In this document: positions 38,703-44,217 of the stretch, piece by piece | How positions within the stretch are numbered: the first letter of the stretch is position 1 | Layout: each line of letters starts with the position of its first letter | NCBI RefSeq assembly: GCF_001411475.1 | Contig: NZ_LLWH01000160.1 | Span: 1 to 44,217, forward strand | Source: Pseudomonas endophytica | GTDB lineage: Bacteria; Pseudomonadota; Gammaproteobacteria; Pseudomonadales; Pseudomonadaceae | DNA: 44,217 nt | Direction of reading: 5' to 3' | The notes under the pieces: generated by a model | Databases searched by the model: none | The model's input: only the letters and a program-made list of their open reading frames with translations | Told to the model about the DNA's origin: nothing | Program-made: the position numbers and the translations under genes

Positions 38703-39221
38703 ATGTGGACACGCCCTTCGCTGGACAACAAAGTCATTTCTGAACAGATCCATATAGCTGAAAAGATGCTTCAGGTTGCGCATGACGAGCTTAAAAATGA
38801 GCGGGTTCAGATGGATAGTGCGCTGGATGGGGAGATGCGAGCCGTGGCTTTTATCGAATTTCTTGAACGAACTGATGAGCGTCGAAGTGCCCTGTCCCCC
38901 TTCCACTCAGTCCGTGATAGCTACCTTTCGGCAGGTTTTGGCGGAGTCCAAGCAGATGAGCTTGATAGGTATAGGGAGTACCTCAACTATGTGATTTCCC
39001 ATGCTCGAGCAAAAGAAGATGAAGTACGGCGATTAGAGGGGCTGGTAACGCTGCTAGAGAAAGACATCAGTCAATTGCAAGCTGTCGAAGGTTATGAATT
39101 CGGCGTGACCCTGCAATATTTTGGAGTCAAAAACATGTGGTGGGGGGAGACTGCCTTATGCACCCTAGACCATTATGGTTTCATACATCAGAGATTAAAT
39201 ACGCCCATCACAAGCGAGTAA
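38703..39221 (+). CDS. Hypothetical helical protein at the prophage end
   Basis: A 172-residue, mostly helical protein with coiled-coil segments at residues 10-60 and 100-130 ('NYVISHARAKEDEVRRLEGLVTLLEKDISQLQAVEG') and a Trp-containing C-terminal part ('VTLQYFGVKNMWWGETALCTLDHYGFIHQRL'). No signal peptide or known motif; the ribosome site is weak. It lies divergent to the DprA/PRTase operon and next to the tRNA, a zone typical of prophage cargo. Function unknown. Confidence 0.45.
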   Translation: MWTRPSLDNKVISEQIHIAEKMLQVAHDELKNERVQMDSALDGEMRAVAFIEFLERTDERRSALSPFHSVRDSYLSAGFGGVQADELDRYREYLNYVISHARAKEDEVRRLEGLVTLLEKDISQLQAVEGYEFGVTLQYFGVKNMWWGETALCTLDHYGFIHQRLNTPITSE

Positions 39222-39286
39222 ACGCCTACCTGACGTCTAGTTTGCATGATCGCGGGCTGGACGCTGAGATCTATCCTCGCTGGTGA
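39158..39286 (+). CDS. Candidate 42-residue protein overlapping the previous gene
   Basis: ATG at 39158 is preceded by GGGGGGAG at eight bases, a better ribosome site than that of the gene it overlaps. The product, MHPRPLWFHTSEIKYAHHKR followed by VNAYLTSSLHDRGLDAEIYPRW, is basic and His/Tyr-rich. It reads like genuine protein but is too short to judge. Confidence 0.35.
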   Translation: MHPRPLWFHTSEIKYAHHKRVNAYLTSSLHDRGLDAEIYPRW

Positions 39287-39390
39287 TGGAGGCTTTTAAA
39301 AGTGCTCATCGCTTGCTTCTCGGCGGGCTGTGTCTGGATGTCTTGAATTTTTGAATGTCAGCAGGACGCCAAGCAAGGGTCGAAAAAGAA

Positions 39391-39423
39391 GAATTGCGGA
39401 ACAGCTTTCAGAATTGCGGAACA
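39391..39423. repeat. Direct repeat beside the tRNA terminator
   Basis: GAATTGCGGAACA occurs at 39391-39403 and again at 39411-39423, a 20-base period. It is 50 bases from the tRNA-Leu 3' end, where a prophage attachment core is expected, so it could be an integrase arm site or a chance duplication. Confidence 0.45.
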
Positions 39424-39464
39424 AAAAACAAAGGGCCTGCATGAAGAATCTCATGCAAGCCCTT
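39422..39464 (-). terminator. Terminator of the tRNA-Leu gene
   Basis: On the minus strand a stem of about 14 pairs (one wobble) with a five-base loop is followed by a T-rich tail, eight bases after the tRNA's CCA end. Confidence 0.8.
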
Positions 39465-39472
39465 GATTTGTT

Positions 39473-39559
39473 TGGTGCCCGAAGCCGGAATCGAACCGGC
39501 ACGTCCTTACGAACGGGGGATTTTAAGTCCCATGCGTCTACCAATTTCGCCATTCGGGC
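39473..39559 (-). tRNA. tRNA-Leu (anticodon TAA)
   Basis: An 87-base class II tRNA with CCA encoded. The acceptor stem GCCCGAA pairs with TTCGGGC; the D region GGCGAAATTGGTAGACGC, anticodon loop ACTTAAAAT (anticodon TAA), a long variable arm and the T loop GGTTCGATTCC are all present. Its 3' end faces the prophage, the usual orientation when a phage integrates into a tRNA 3' end and restores it. Confidence 0.95.
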
Positions 39560-39896
39560 GGTAGCGCTATAAAGCGGGTCAAGCAAGAGATGCTGCTGCG
39601 TGCCAATGACGTAGCTACCTGCGTGACAGGTGGACGAATATATAGAGCCTTGGCCGATGAGGCAAGTTGGTTAGCAACTTTTTTTATCGGTGCCTCTCTT
39701 AAAATCGTCGAAAAATCAGAGGGCTAGGGAATTAGTGGTAAGGCTGATTCGGAGCTTTGCCTTTTGCGAGTAGGAAGTAAAGCCCGCTTCGGCGGTGTTT
39801 TATACGAGGAGGCGAGTAGGGCCGGCTTGCTTGCTTTTGAAAAGTGCTGGGCTACCCTGTTTTTTTGTTTGGCCGTATTTGAAAAGGTGTGAGTCG
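39560..39896. other. Intergenic region between tRNA-Leu and ivy
   Basis: 337 bases without a gene. It contains the candidate tRNA promoter (39637-39665) on the minus strand, T-rich stretches near 39679 and 39860, and the leader of the ivy gene. No further motif was recognised. Confidence 0.6.
39637..39665 (-). promoter_or_regulatory. Candidate promoter of tRNA-Leu
   Basis: On the minus strand TTGCCT (39665-39660), 17-base spacer and TATATT (39642-39637), about 80 bases before the mature tRNA, with a GC-containing discriminator as in stringently controlled tRNA genes. Confidence 0.5.
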
Positions 39897-40313
39897 ATGA
39901 AGACATTGATGGCGTTGGCTTTTGTGGGTGCCTCAGCGACGTTTAGTTTTACTGCCGCGCAGGCGGCTGAGTACTTGTTTGATGTGACAGACAAGAGCCC
40001 CTACAAAGAGGCCTATCAACAGATGTTGGCCTTCCCCGACTGGGTCAGCAGTGGCCAAGGAACGTCTTCGCCGCTGCAAGAAGTCGAGCTTGAAGGAAAG
40101 AAGTACACCCTTGGTCAAATGTGTAAACCGCACGATTGCGGCGACAATCAACTGGTGGTTGTTTTTAGCCCTGACAAGAAACAAGCGTGGGGGTTGTTAG
40201 CCACTCGATCGGCTGATGATCGCTCCTTCAATACCCAGCTTTTAGGTGCGCCGGATACCGCTATCAAGGCTTTACTGAGCAAAACCTTGGAAGAAAACAA
40301 TCCTGCGGATTGA
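39897..40313 (+). CDS. ivy: Ivy-family C-type lysozyme inhibitor
   Basis: A 138-residue periplasmic protein. Start ATG 39897 follows AAAGGTG; an upstream in-frame ATG would place the signal peptide internally. The signal peptide ends near residue 23 (AQA). The mature protein carries the diagnostic Ivy loop CKPHDC (residues 76-81), whose His enters the lysozyme active site, and the disulphide between its two Cys. Ivy protects the cell from host lysozyme and may restrain its own lytic transglycosylases. This is the first chromosomal gene beyond the prophage. Confidence 0.88.
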   Translation: MKTLMALAFVGASATFSFTAAQAAEYLFDVTDKSPYKEAYQQMLAFPDWVSSGQGTSSPLQEVELEGKKYTLGQMCKPHDCGDNQLVVVFSPDKKQAWGLLATRSADDRSFNTQLLGAPDTAIKALLSKTLEENNPAD

Positions 40314-40334
40314 TTCATATGGCCTGAGCTTTAA

Positions 40335-40373
40335 ACGATCAAAAGATCGCAGCCTGCGGTAGCTCCTACAGCA
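40335..40373. repeat. REP-like repeat of the P. fluorescens group
   Basis: A segment with GATCAAAAGATCGCAGCCTG and ending GGTAGCTCCTACA. This short element is scattered in intergenic regions of P. fluorescens-group genomes (from memory). It supports the genus assignment. Confidence 0.6.
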
Positions 40374-40382
40374 CATCCTCTA

Positions 40383-40428
40383 ACGTATCGGGCTGTGATC
40401 CATGGGTTTGGATCACACTCCGATACGT
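40383..40428. repeat. Long imperfect inverted repeat
   Basis: ACGTATCGG (40383-40391) pairs with CCGATACGT (40420-40428), and GTGATCC (40395-40401) with GGATCAC (40410-40416). The transcript would form a strong hairpin after ivy; no T-run follows directly. Confidence 0.55.
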
Positions 40429-40665
40429 CCTCTTTAAATCGCCATTGAGGGATCGGGCAGTTAGCGACAGGCTGTCGTTGGCGCTGGTTGTTCTCTCATC
40501 TCTACGCTAAGTGAAGCTTGCTCACGTCGATTTGCACGTATTGGCGTAAGTTTTTTTTTCTGGGTGGATACCGCTGCGGTGCGTTGAACGTTGTTGGTCG
40601 GGTAGTATCGGTGCGTGTCGTGGATACCCATCCATCAATTAAGTTTTTACTCAGGAGCCTGTTGA

Positions 40666-40845
40666 ATGGGCAATGCATTCAAAAACCCACTGTTTCTCGT
40701 CGGAATCCCTTTAGCAATTTGTGGTGTCAGCTTTGGTTTAACCGGTCTGTTGGCTGATCGAACGTTCGCTTTCATAGCGCCAGGGCTGTTGATTCCTGGG
40801 GTGATTTTTATGCTGATCGGCTGGATGCAACGTAACAAGTCTTAA
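40666..40845 (+). CDS. Small two-span membrane protein
   Basis: A 59-residue protein, ATG 40666 with AGGAG eight bases upstream, TAA ending at 40845. It has two hydrophobic helices ('PLFLVGIPLAICGVSFGLTGLL' and 'FAFIAPGLLIPGVIFMLIGWM') separated by a short charged turn and a basic tail. The gene lies 26 bases before the dedA-type gene, so the two may be co-transcribed. No named family recognised. Confidence 0.65.
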   Translation: MGNAFKNPLFLVGIPLAICGVSFGLTGLLADRTFAFIAPGLLIPGVIFMLIGWMQRNKS

Positions 40846-40871
40846 CATTCGAATGGAGCCCCAGAGCGCAC

Positions 40872-41450
40872 ATGTTTGAACACCTCGACCTCAACCAGTT
40901 GCTGGCCACTTATGGCTATCTGGCCATTTTCATTGGCTGTTTCCTGGAAGGTGAAACCATCTTGATTTTGGGGGGAATGGCGGCGCATCAACATGTGCTC
41001 AAGCTGTTGCCGGTAATCGGTTACGCCAGTCTGGCCGGGATGCTGGGGGACCAATTGTTGTTTTGGATCGGGCGCTACTTTGGAGCGCGACTGCTGCCTA
41101 AATTACATAAGCAAAAAGCCGCAATTGATCGGGTTTCGCAGTTAATTAATAGATACCCGACGGTGTCTATTTTTTCAGTCCGCTTTCTCTATGGCATGCG
41201 CTTGATTGGGCCAATGGTGATTGGTGCCAGCAAGGTTTCACCGTTGAAATTCACGGCCATCAACCTGTTAGGTGCGGTGGTATGGGCAACGCTGTTCGCT
41301 AACGCCGGGTATTGGGCTGGGGAGTTTTTACAAAGGGTCTTTGGCGACCTTAAACCGTACCGCTTGCCCATAGCCTTGTGTGTCATTGCACTGATGGTCG
41401 GTATTGGCCTGATTCGTCATTTGCGCTCCAAACGCCGCGCTGAGGCCTGA
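40872..41450 (+). CDS. DedA-family membrane protein
   Basis: A 192-residue integral membrane protein of the DedA/VTT family, implicated in flipping of undecaprenyl phosphate or other lipids and in envelope homeostasis. Family features: N-terminal 'YGYLAIFIGCFLEGETILILGGMAA', re-entrant 'GMLGDQLLFWIGRYFGARLL', and 'RFLYGMRLIGPMVIGASKVSPLKFTAINLLGAVVWA', where the two Arg and the Gly-Pro are conserved. Length is usual for the family. The exact lipid cannot be assigned. Confidence 0.87.
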   Translation: MFEHLDLNQLLATYGYLAIFIGCFLEGETILILGGMAAHQHVLKLLPVIGYASLAGMLGDQLLFWIGRYFGARLLPKLHKQKAAIDRVSQLINRYPTVSIFSVRFLYGMRLIGPMVIGASKVSPLKFTAINLLGAVVWATLFANAGYWAGEFLQRVFGDLKPYRLPIALCVIALMVGIGLIRHLRSKRRAEA

Positions 41451-41628
41451 GCAGCGTGATGGCGCAGATATTTCAAGATATTTAGCTGCGGTTGCAATAA
41501 ATAAACGTGGAAGGCAAAGTCCGAATATCCGGTTACGCCTATGTTTCCTACAACAGGCTCAACGCCAAGGGTTTCAAGCCACTAGTGATGCATGTGCGAA
41601 TCCGGTCCGTTAAGAAAAGGAGCTATGG

Positions 41629-42147
41629 ATGTTTATCCGTTTATTGATCCTCGCCAGTTTGCTGGTAACGAGCATCGCTCAGGCCATTGAGGTTCCAAGC
41701 CCACTTGAACAGGATCGTGGTAAGTCGAGGCCGCTAATCATTGTTGCCCGCACGCCGGCTGACTCAACATTGGCCACACTTAAGACAGCACTGGATGACC
41801 CGGCCATTCAGCAGCGTTTTAAAGATCGAAATATAGTGCTTTATCGAATAATAGGTATTTCTGGCCAGCGCGATGGTAAAGACCTTGAAACGCAATCCAC
41901 CATGTCGCTGATCCGAGGGCTCAAGCCAGGGATGATCATTGATGATGCCAAAGTTTTTTTGATCGGAAAGGATGGCGAGCGCAAGTTTGAGGGCAAGGGC
42001 GTTGTCGACATCGAAAAACTAACTGCCCTCATCGACGCCTTGCCGCCGAGTGAAAAACAAGCTCAAGCCCCGGCTGAGACTGCGACTCCAGGCACGCCGG
42101 CCAAGCCCGTCAAACCTGGCAAAACGGTTAAAGCACTGGAAGATTAG
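41629..42147 (+). CDS. DUF4174 periplasmic protein
   Basis: A 172-residue protein with a signal peptide (residues 1-19, 'FIRLLILASLLVTSIAQA') and AAAGGAG upstream. The mature part 'LEQDRGKSRPLIIVARTPADSTLATLKTALDDPAIQQRFKDRNIVLYRIIG' and 'AKVFLIGKDGERKFEGKGVVDIEKLTALIDALP' has the thioredoxin-like layout of DUF4174, without the catalytic Cys pair. The C-terminal 30 residues are Pro/Ala/Lys-rich and probably unstructured. Function unknown. Confidence 0.72.
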   Translation: MFIRLLILASLLVTSIAQAIEVPSPLEQDRGKSRPLIIVARTPADSTLATLKTALDDPAIQQRFKDRNIVLYRIIGISGQRDGKDLETQSTMSLIRGLKPGMIIDDAKVFLIGKDGERKFEGKGVVDIEKLTALIDALPPSEKQAQAPAETATPGTPAKPVKPGKTVKALED

Positions 42148-42164
42148 TTGCTATTGCAACAGGC

Positions 42165-42194
42165 AAAAAAAGGCCCGCTTGGGGGAGCGGGCCA
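42165..42194 (-). terminator. Terminator of the LysR gene
   Basis: Perfect stem GGCCCGC / GCGGGCC (42172-42194) with an A-run on its plus-strand left side, i.e. a T-run when read on the minus strand. It ends the punR transcript; on the plus strand no T-run follows. Confidence 0.7.
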
Positions 42195-42324
42195 AATGGG
42201 ATTCACTAAAGGAGTGGCTTTAAAGTAACGCCGTTGATGTGAAAGTGACGTGAAAACGATGTAGTCAAAACGCTAAGCCCTGCGCCTTATCCGTTTTATC
42301 TGCCAGCGCCTACGCTTCTGAGCC

Positions 42325-43230
42325 CTATTCGTTGAGCCATTCAAGGTTCAAGGTCGGTGTGTCGCCCAAATACTCCAGCAGCCAACTCATGGCGGGAGAG
42401 TAACGGTTTTGCGACCAAGCGACGCACGAAGGGCTGGAGGGGAAGGGCCGTTGCAAGTGCAACGTAACCAGCGTGCCCTGTTCGATCATGGGTTGAGCCA
42501 TGTGCGCTGGCAGCATGCCGACGCACAATCCGTCCCTTAGGCACAATAATCCGGTGGCCCAGTCAGGCACCATCATTCTGCGCTGGTTATCCAGAGTCCA
42601 TGTATCACGTTTGGGCAGGCTGCGAGAGGTGTCGTCCACGCACAGTGACGGGTAGGGGCGCAGTTGTTCGTCAGTCAGTTCGCTGCCAATTGACGTCAAG
42701 GGGTGTGAGGGGCTGGCTACGCACAGCCAATCTAATGCCCCCATATCGCGGAATGCAAAGCTCGCCGTTACCGGTATTGCCCGTGTGGCGCCAATCACGA
42801 TGTCTGTGCGGCCGTCGACCAGCGCGTCCCAGACGCCGTTGTACACCTCGTAGTGCACCAGTAACTCGACGTCTGGAAAGTGCCGATAGAAATCCAACAC
42901 CAGTTGCTGGCACCGCGACTGTTTGACGATGGCGTCAACTCCGACCCGTAATTGACCGCTCCAGCCATTGGCCACTTGTTGGCATAGACGGCGGGTACCG
43001 AGCATTTTTTTCATCACGTCGCGGGCTTCTTTGACAAAGACCTGCCCCGCGGGTGTCAGCTCGACATCTCTGTGCCGACGCACAAACAACGGTACGGCCA
43101 GCCATTGCTCTAACTGGCGCACGGTGTAACTCACGGCAGAGGGAACGCGGTGCAGCTCTTGCGCCGCACCACTGAAGCTGCCGTGTCGGGCGACTGCGTC
43201 AATCACATCCAAAGAGTATTGGGACCACAT
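42325..43230 (-). CDS. punR: PunR-like LysR transcriptional regulator
   Basis: A 301-residue LysR-family regulator. The N-terminal helix-turn-helix ('YSLDVIDAVARHGSFSGAAQELHRVPSAVSYTVRQLEQWLAVPLFVRRHRDVELTPAG') is nearly that of E. coli PunR (YdhB) as I remember it, and the effector domain shares 'LVDGRTDIVIGATRAIPV', 'DTSRSLPKR.TW.LDNQRR..VPDW' and 'SWLLEYLGDTPTLN'. In E. coli PunR activates punC for purine nucleoside uptake. It is divergent from the punC-like gene with 118 bases between, where its operator should be. Confidence 0.87.
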   Translation of the reverse strand: MWSQYSLDVIDAVARHGSFSGAAQELHRVPSAVSYTVRQLEQWLAVPLFVRRHRDVELTPAGQVFVKEARDVMKKMLGTRRLCQQVANGWSGQLRVGVDAIVKQSRCQQLVLDFYRHFPDVELLVHYEVYNGVWDALVDGRTDIVIGATRAIPVTASFAFRDMGALDWLCVASPSHPLTSIGSELTDEQLRPYPSLCVDDTSRSLPKRDTWTLDNQRRMMVPDWATGLLCLRDGLCVGMLPAHMAQPMIEQGTLVTLHLQRPFPSSPSCVAWSQNRYSPAMSWLLEYLGDTPTLNLEWLNE

Positions 43231-43348
43231 ACCTTGCCTTCAAAATAATTGATGCCAACAGGCAATTATTCTCGCTTCACAAGCCAATCCTCAGCTGGAT
43301 AATGCGCGCCAGTCAACAAATTGTTTGATGGCAAGTTTTTGGGTGCAC

Positions 43349-44217
43349 ATGAAGAATTCTTTTGGTTTTACCTGTTATCTCGCCGGGCTGAGCATGCTGG
43401 GCTATCTGGCGATGGATATGTACCTGCCAGCCTTTGGCACGTTGCGAAGTGAATTGGGTCTGTCGGCAGGAGCTGTGGGCGCGAGCCTGAGTATTTTTTT
43501 GGCCGGTTTCGCCTTTGGGCAGTTGATCTGGGGGCCTTTGTCGGATCGTTTGGGTCGCAAGCCAGTACTTCTGGCGGGCTTATGCATGTTCGCGCTGGGC
43601 TGCTTGGGCATGTTGTTTGTCGCTAATGCCGCGCTATTGCTAAGTCTGCGCTTTATTCAGGCCATCGGTATTTGCGCTGCGGCGGTGACATGGCAAGCGC
43701 TGGTGGTTGACCGTTACCCCGCAGACAGGGCTAACCGAGTCTTTGCTGGCATCATGCCTTTAATGGGCTTGTCACCTGCGCTAGCCCCTCTGTTGGGGGC
43801 CGTGGTGCTGGAACATTTGGGTTGGCAAGCGATTTTTGCAGTGTTGCTGGGCTTGGCGTTGCTGCTGATCGTGCCAACGTTTTTGCTCAGAGAAAAACCC
43901 CGGCAGCCGATTGCCAAGCACGAGGCGCACTCCATCAGTTACTGGAAATTGCTGTGTTCGGCGAGTTTTAGCGGCAACGTGATGATCTTCGCGGCGTGTT
44001 CGGCCAGCTTTTTTGCATGGTTAACCGCGTCGCCTTTCATCTTGGGAGACATGGGGTACAGCCCGAGCGACATTGGTTTGAGCTATGCCTTGCCGACTTT
44101 GGCGTTTATGGTCGGAGGTTATGGTTGCCGCAGTGCTTTGCAGCGCATCAAGGGGCGTACGTTATTGCCGTGGTTGTTAGTGGCGTACTGCGCAAGCATG
44201 GTGGGGTTGTATGGCGT
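43349..44217 (+). CDS. punC: PunC-like MFS purine nucleoside transporter, 3' end outside window
   Basis: At least 289 residues of a Bcr/CflA-type major facilitator transporter, open to the window end. It starts at ATG 43349. Conserved blocks: '[17 protein letters not shown]', '[28 protein letters not shown]' (the MFS loop motif), '[24 protein letters not shown]', '[29 protein letters not shown]' and '[19 protein letters not shown]'. These closely follow E. coli PunC (YdhC). About nine of the expected twelve helices are in the window. The punR neighbour supports the assignment. Confidence 0.87.
   Translation, partial: MKNSFGFTCYLAGLSMLGYLAMDMYLPAFGTLRSELGLSAGAVGASLSIFLAGFAFGQLIWGPLSDRLGRKPVLLAGLCMFALGCLGMLFVANAALLLSLRFIQAIGICAAAVTWQALVVDRYPADRANRVFAGIMPLMGLSPALAPLLGAVVLEHLGWQAIFAVLLGLALLLIVPTFLLREKPRQPIAKHEAHSISYWKLLCSASFSGNVMIFAACSASFFAWLTASPFILGDMGYSPSDIGLSYALPTLAFMVGGYGCRSALQRIKGRTLLPWLLVAYCASMVGLYG

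Larger units (their letters stand above)
40314..40665. other. Intergenic region after ivy
   Basis: 352 bases holding the REP-like element and the long inverted repeat described above. The part from 40430 to 40640 holds nothing else I can support. Confidence 0.6.

Noticed and set aside
39296..39586. 96-residue frame across the tRNA-Leu gene
   Set aside because: It lies over the tRNA and its terminator; translation of a tRNA region gives a spurious protein.
40518..40757. 79-residue frame upstream of the dedA-type gene
   Set aside because: It overlaps the better-supported 59-residue membrane protein (40666-40845), which has a clear ribosome site.

Overview
The window is a Pseudomonas chromosome segment. 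About the first 39.4 kb is most of a lambda-like (siphovirus-type) prophage, and the last 4.7 kb is ordinary host chromosome. The genus is inferred from the host genes (a close match to enterobacterial PunR/PunC but Pseudomonas-like in style, an Ivy lysozyme inhibitor, DedA), from a short repeat typical of the P. fluorescens group near 40335, and from the phage gene order. The integrase, repressor and replication genes are not here and should lie left of base 1.

Layout. 1-3246: end of the early operon (NinX-like, Ea22-like, NinB, NinG, Lar-type zinc protein), closed by a gene in the position of a late antiterminator. 3257-3352: candidate late promoter followed at once by a terminator. 3371-5817: small secreted protein, reverse-strand hicAB toxin-antitoxin, one-membrane-span lysis/holin candidates and a Tad2-like (DUF2829) protein. 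5920-7578: a reverse-strand unknown, a metallopeptidase gene and an HNH homing endonuclease that seems to have invaded the 3' end of that gene. 7610-18301: DNA packaging and head genes (terminase, portal, Mu F-like, scaffold, capsid, connectors, head-fibre-like proteins), interrupted by a self-contained unit encoding a protein like the C-terminal domain of the RNA polymerase alpha subunit. 18319-34648: tail genes in lambda order, with a programmed -1 frameshift in the tail chaperone, and cargo genes (DUF2971 protein, surface lipoprotein) between gpK and gpI. 34708-35885: endolysin and spanins.

35886-39472 is a cargo zone at the prophage end. Its core is an AT-rich reverse-strand operon pairing a DprA-family protein with a phosphoribosyltransferase, the gene pair of the ShosTA anti-phage toxin-antitoxin system. 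The prophage very probably ends at the 3' end of a tRNA-Leu (TAA) gene at 39473-39559. Beyond it are ivy, a small membrane protein, a DedA protein, a DUF4174 protein, and the divergent punR and punC genes (punC cut by the window edge).

How it works together. Many hairpin-plus-T-run terminators sit between late genes that must be co-transcribed, which fits processive antitermination from one late promoter. Several cargo genes are about conflict with other phages or with host defences: Lar-like, Tad2-like, hicAB, DUF2971, the lipoprotein and the DprA/PRTase pair. All functions are read from sequence and remembered family features; no database search was run.
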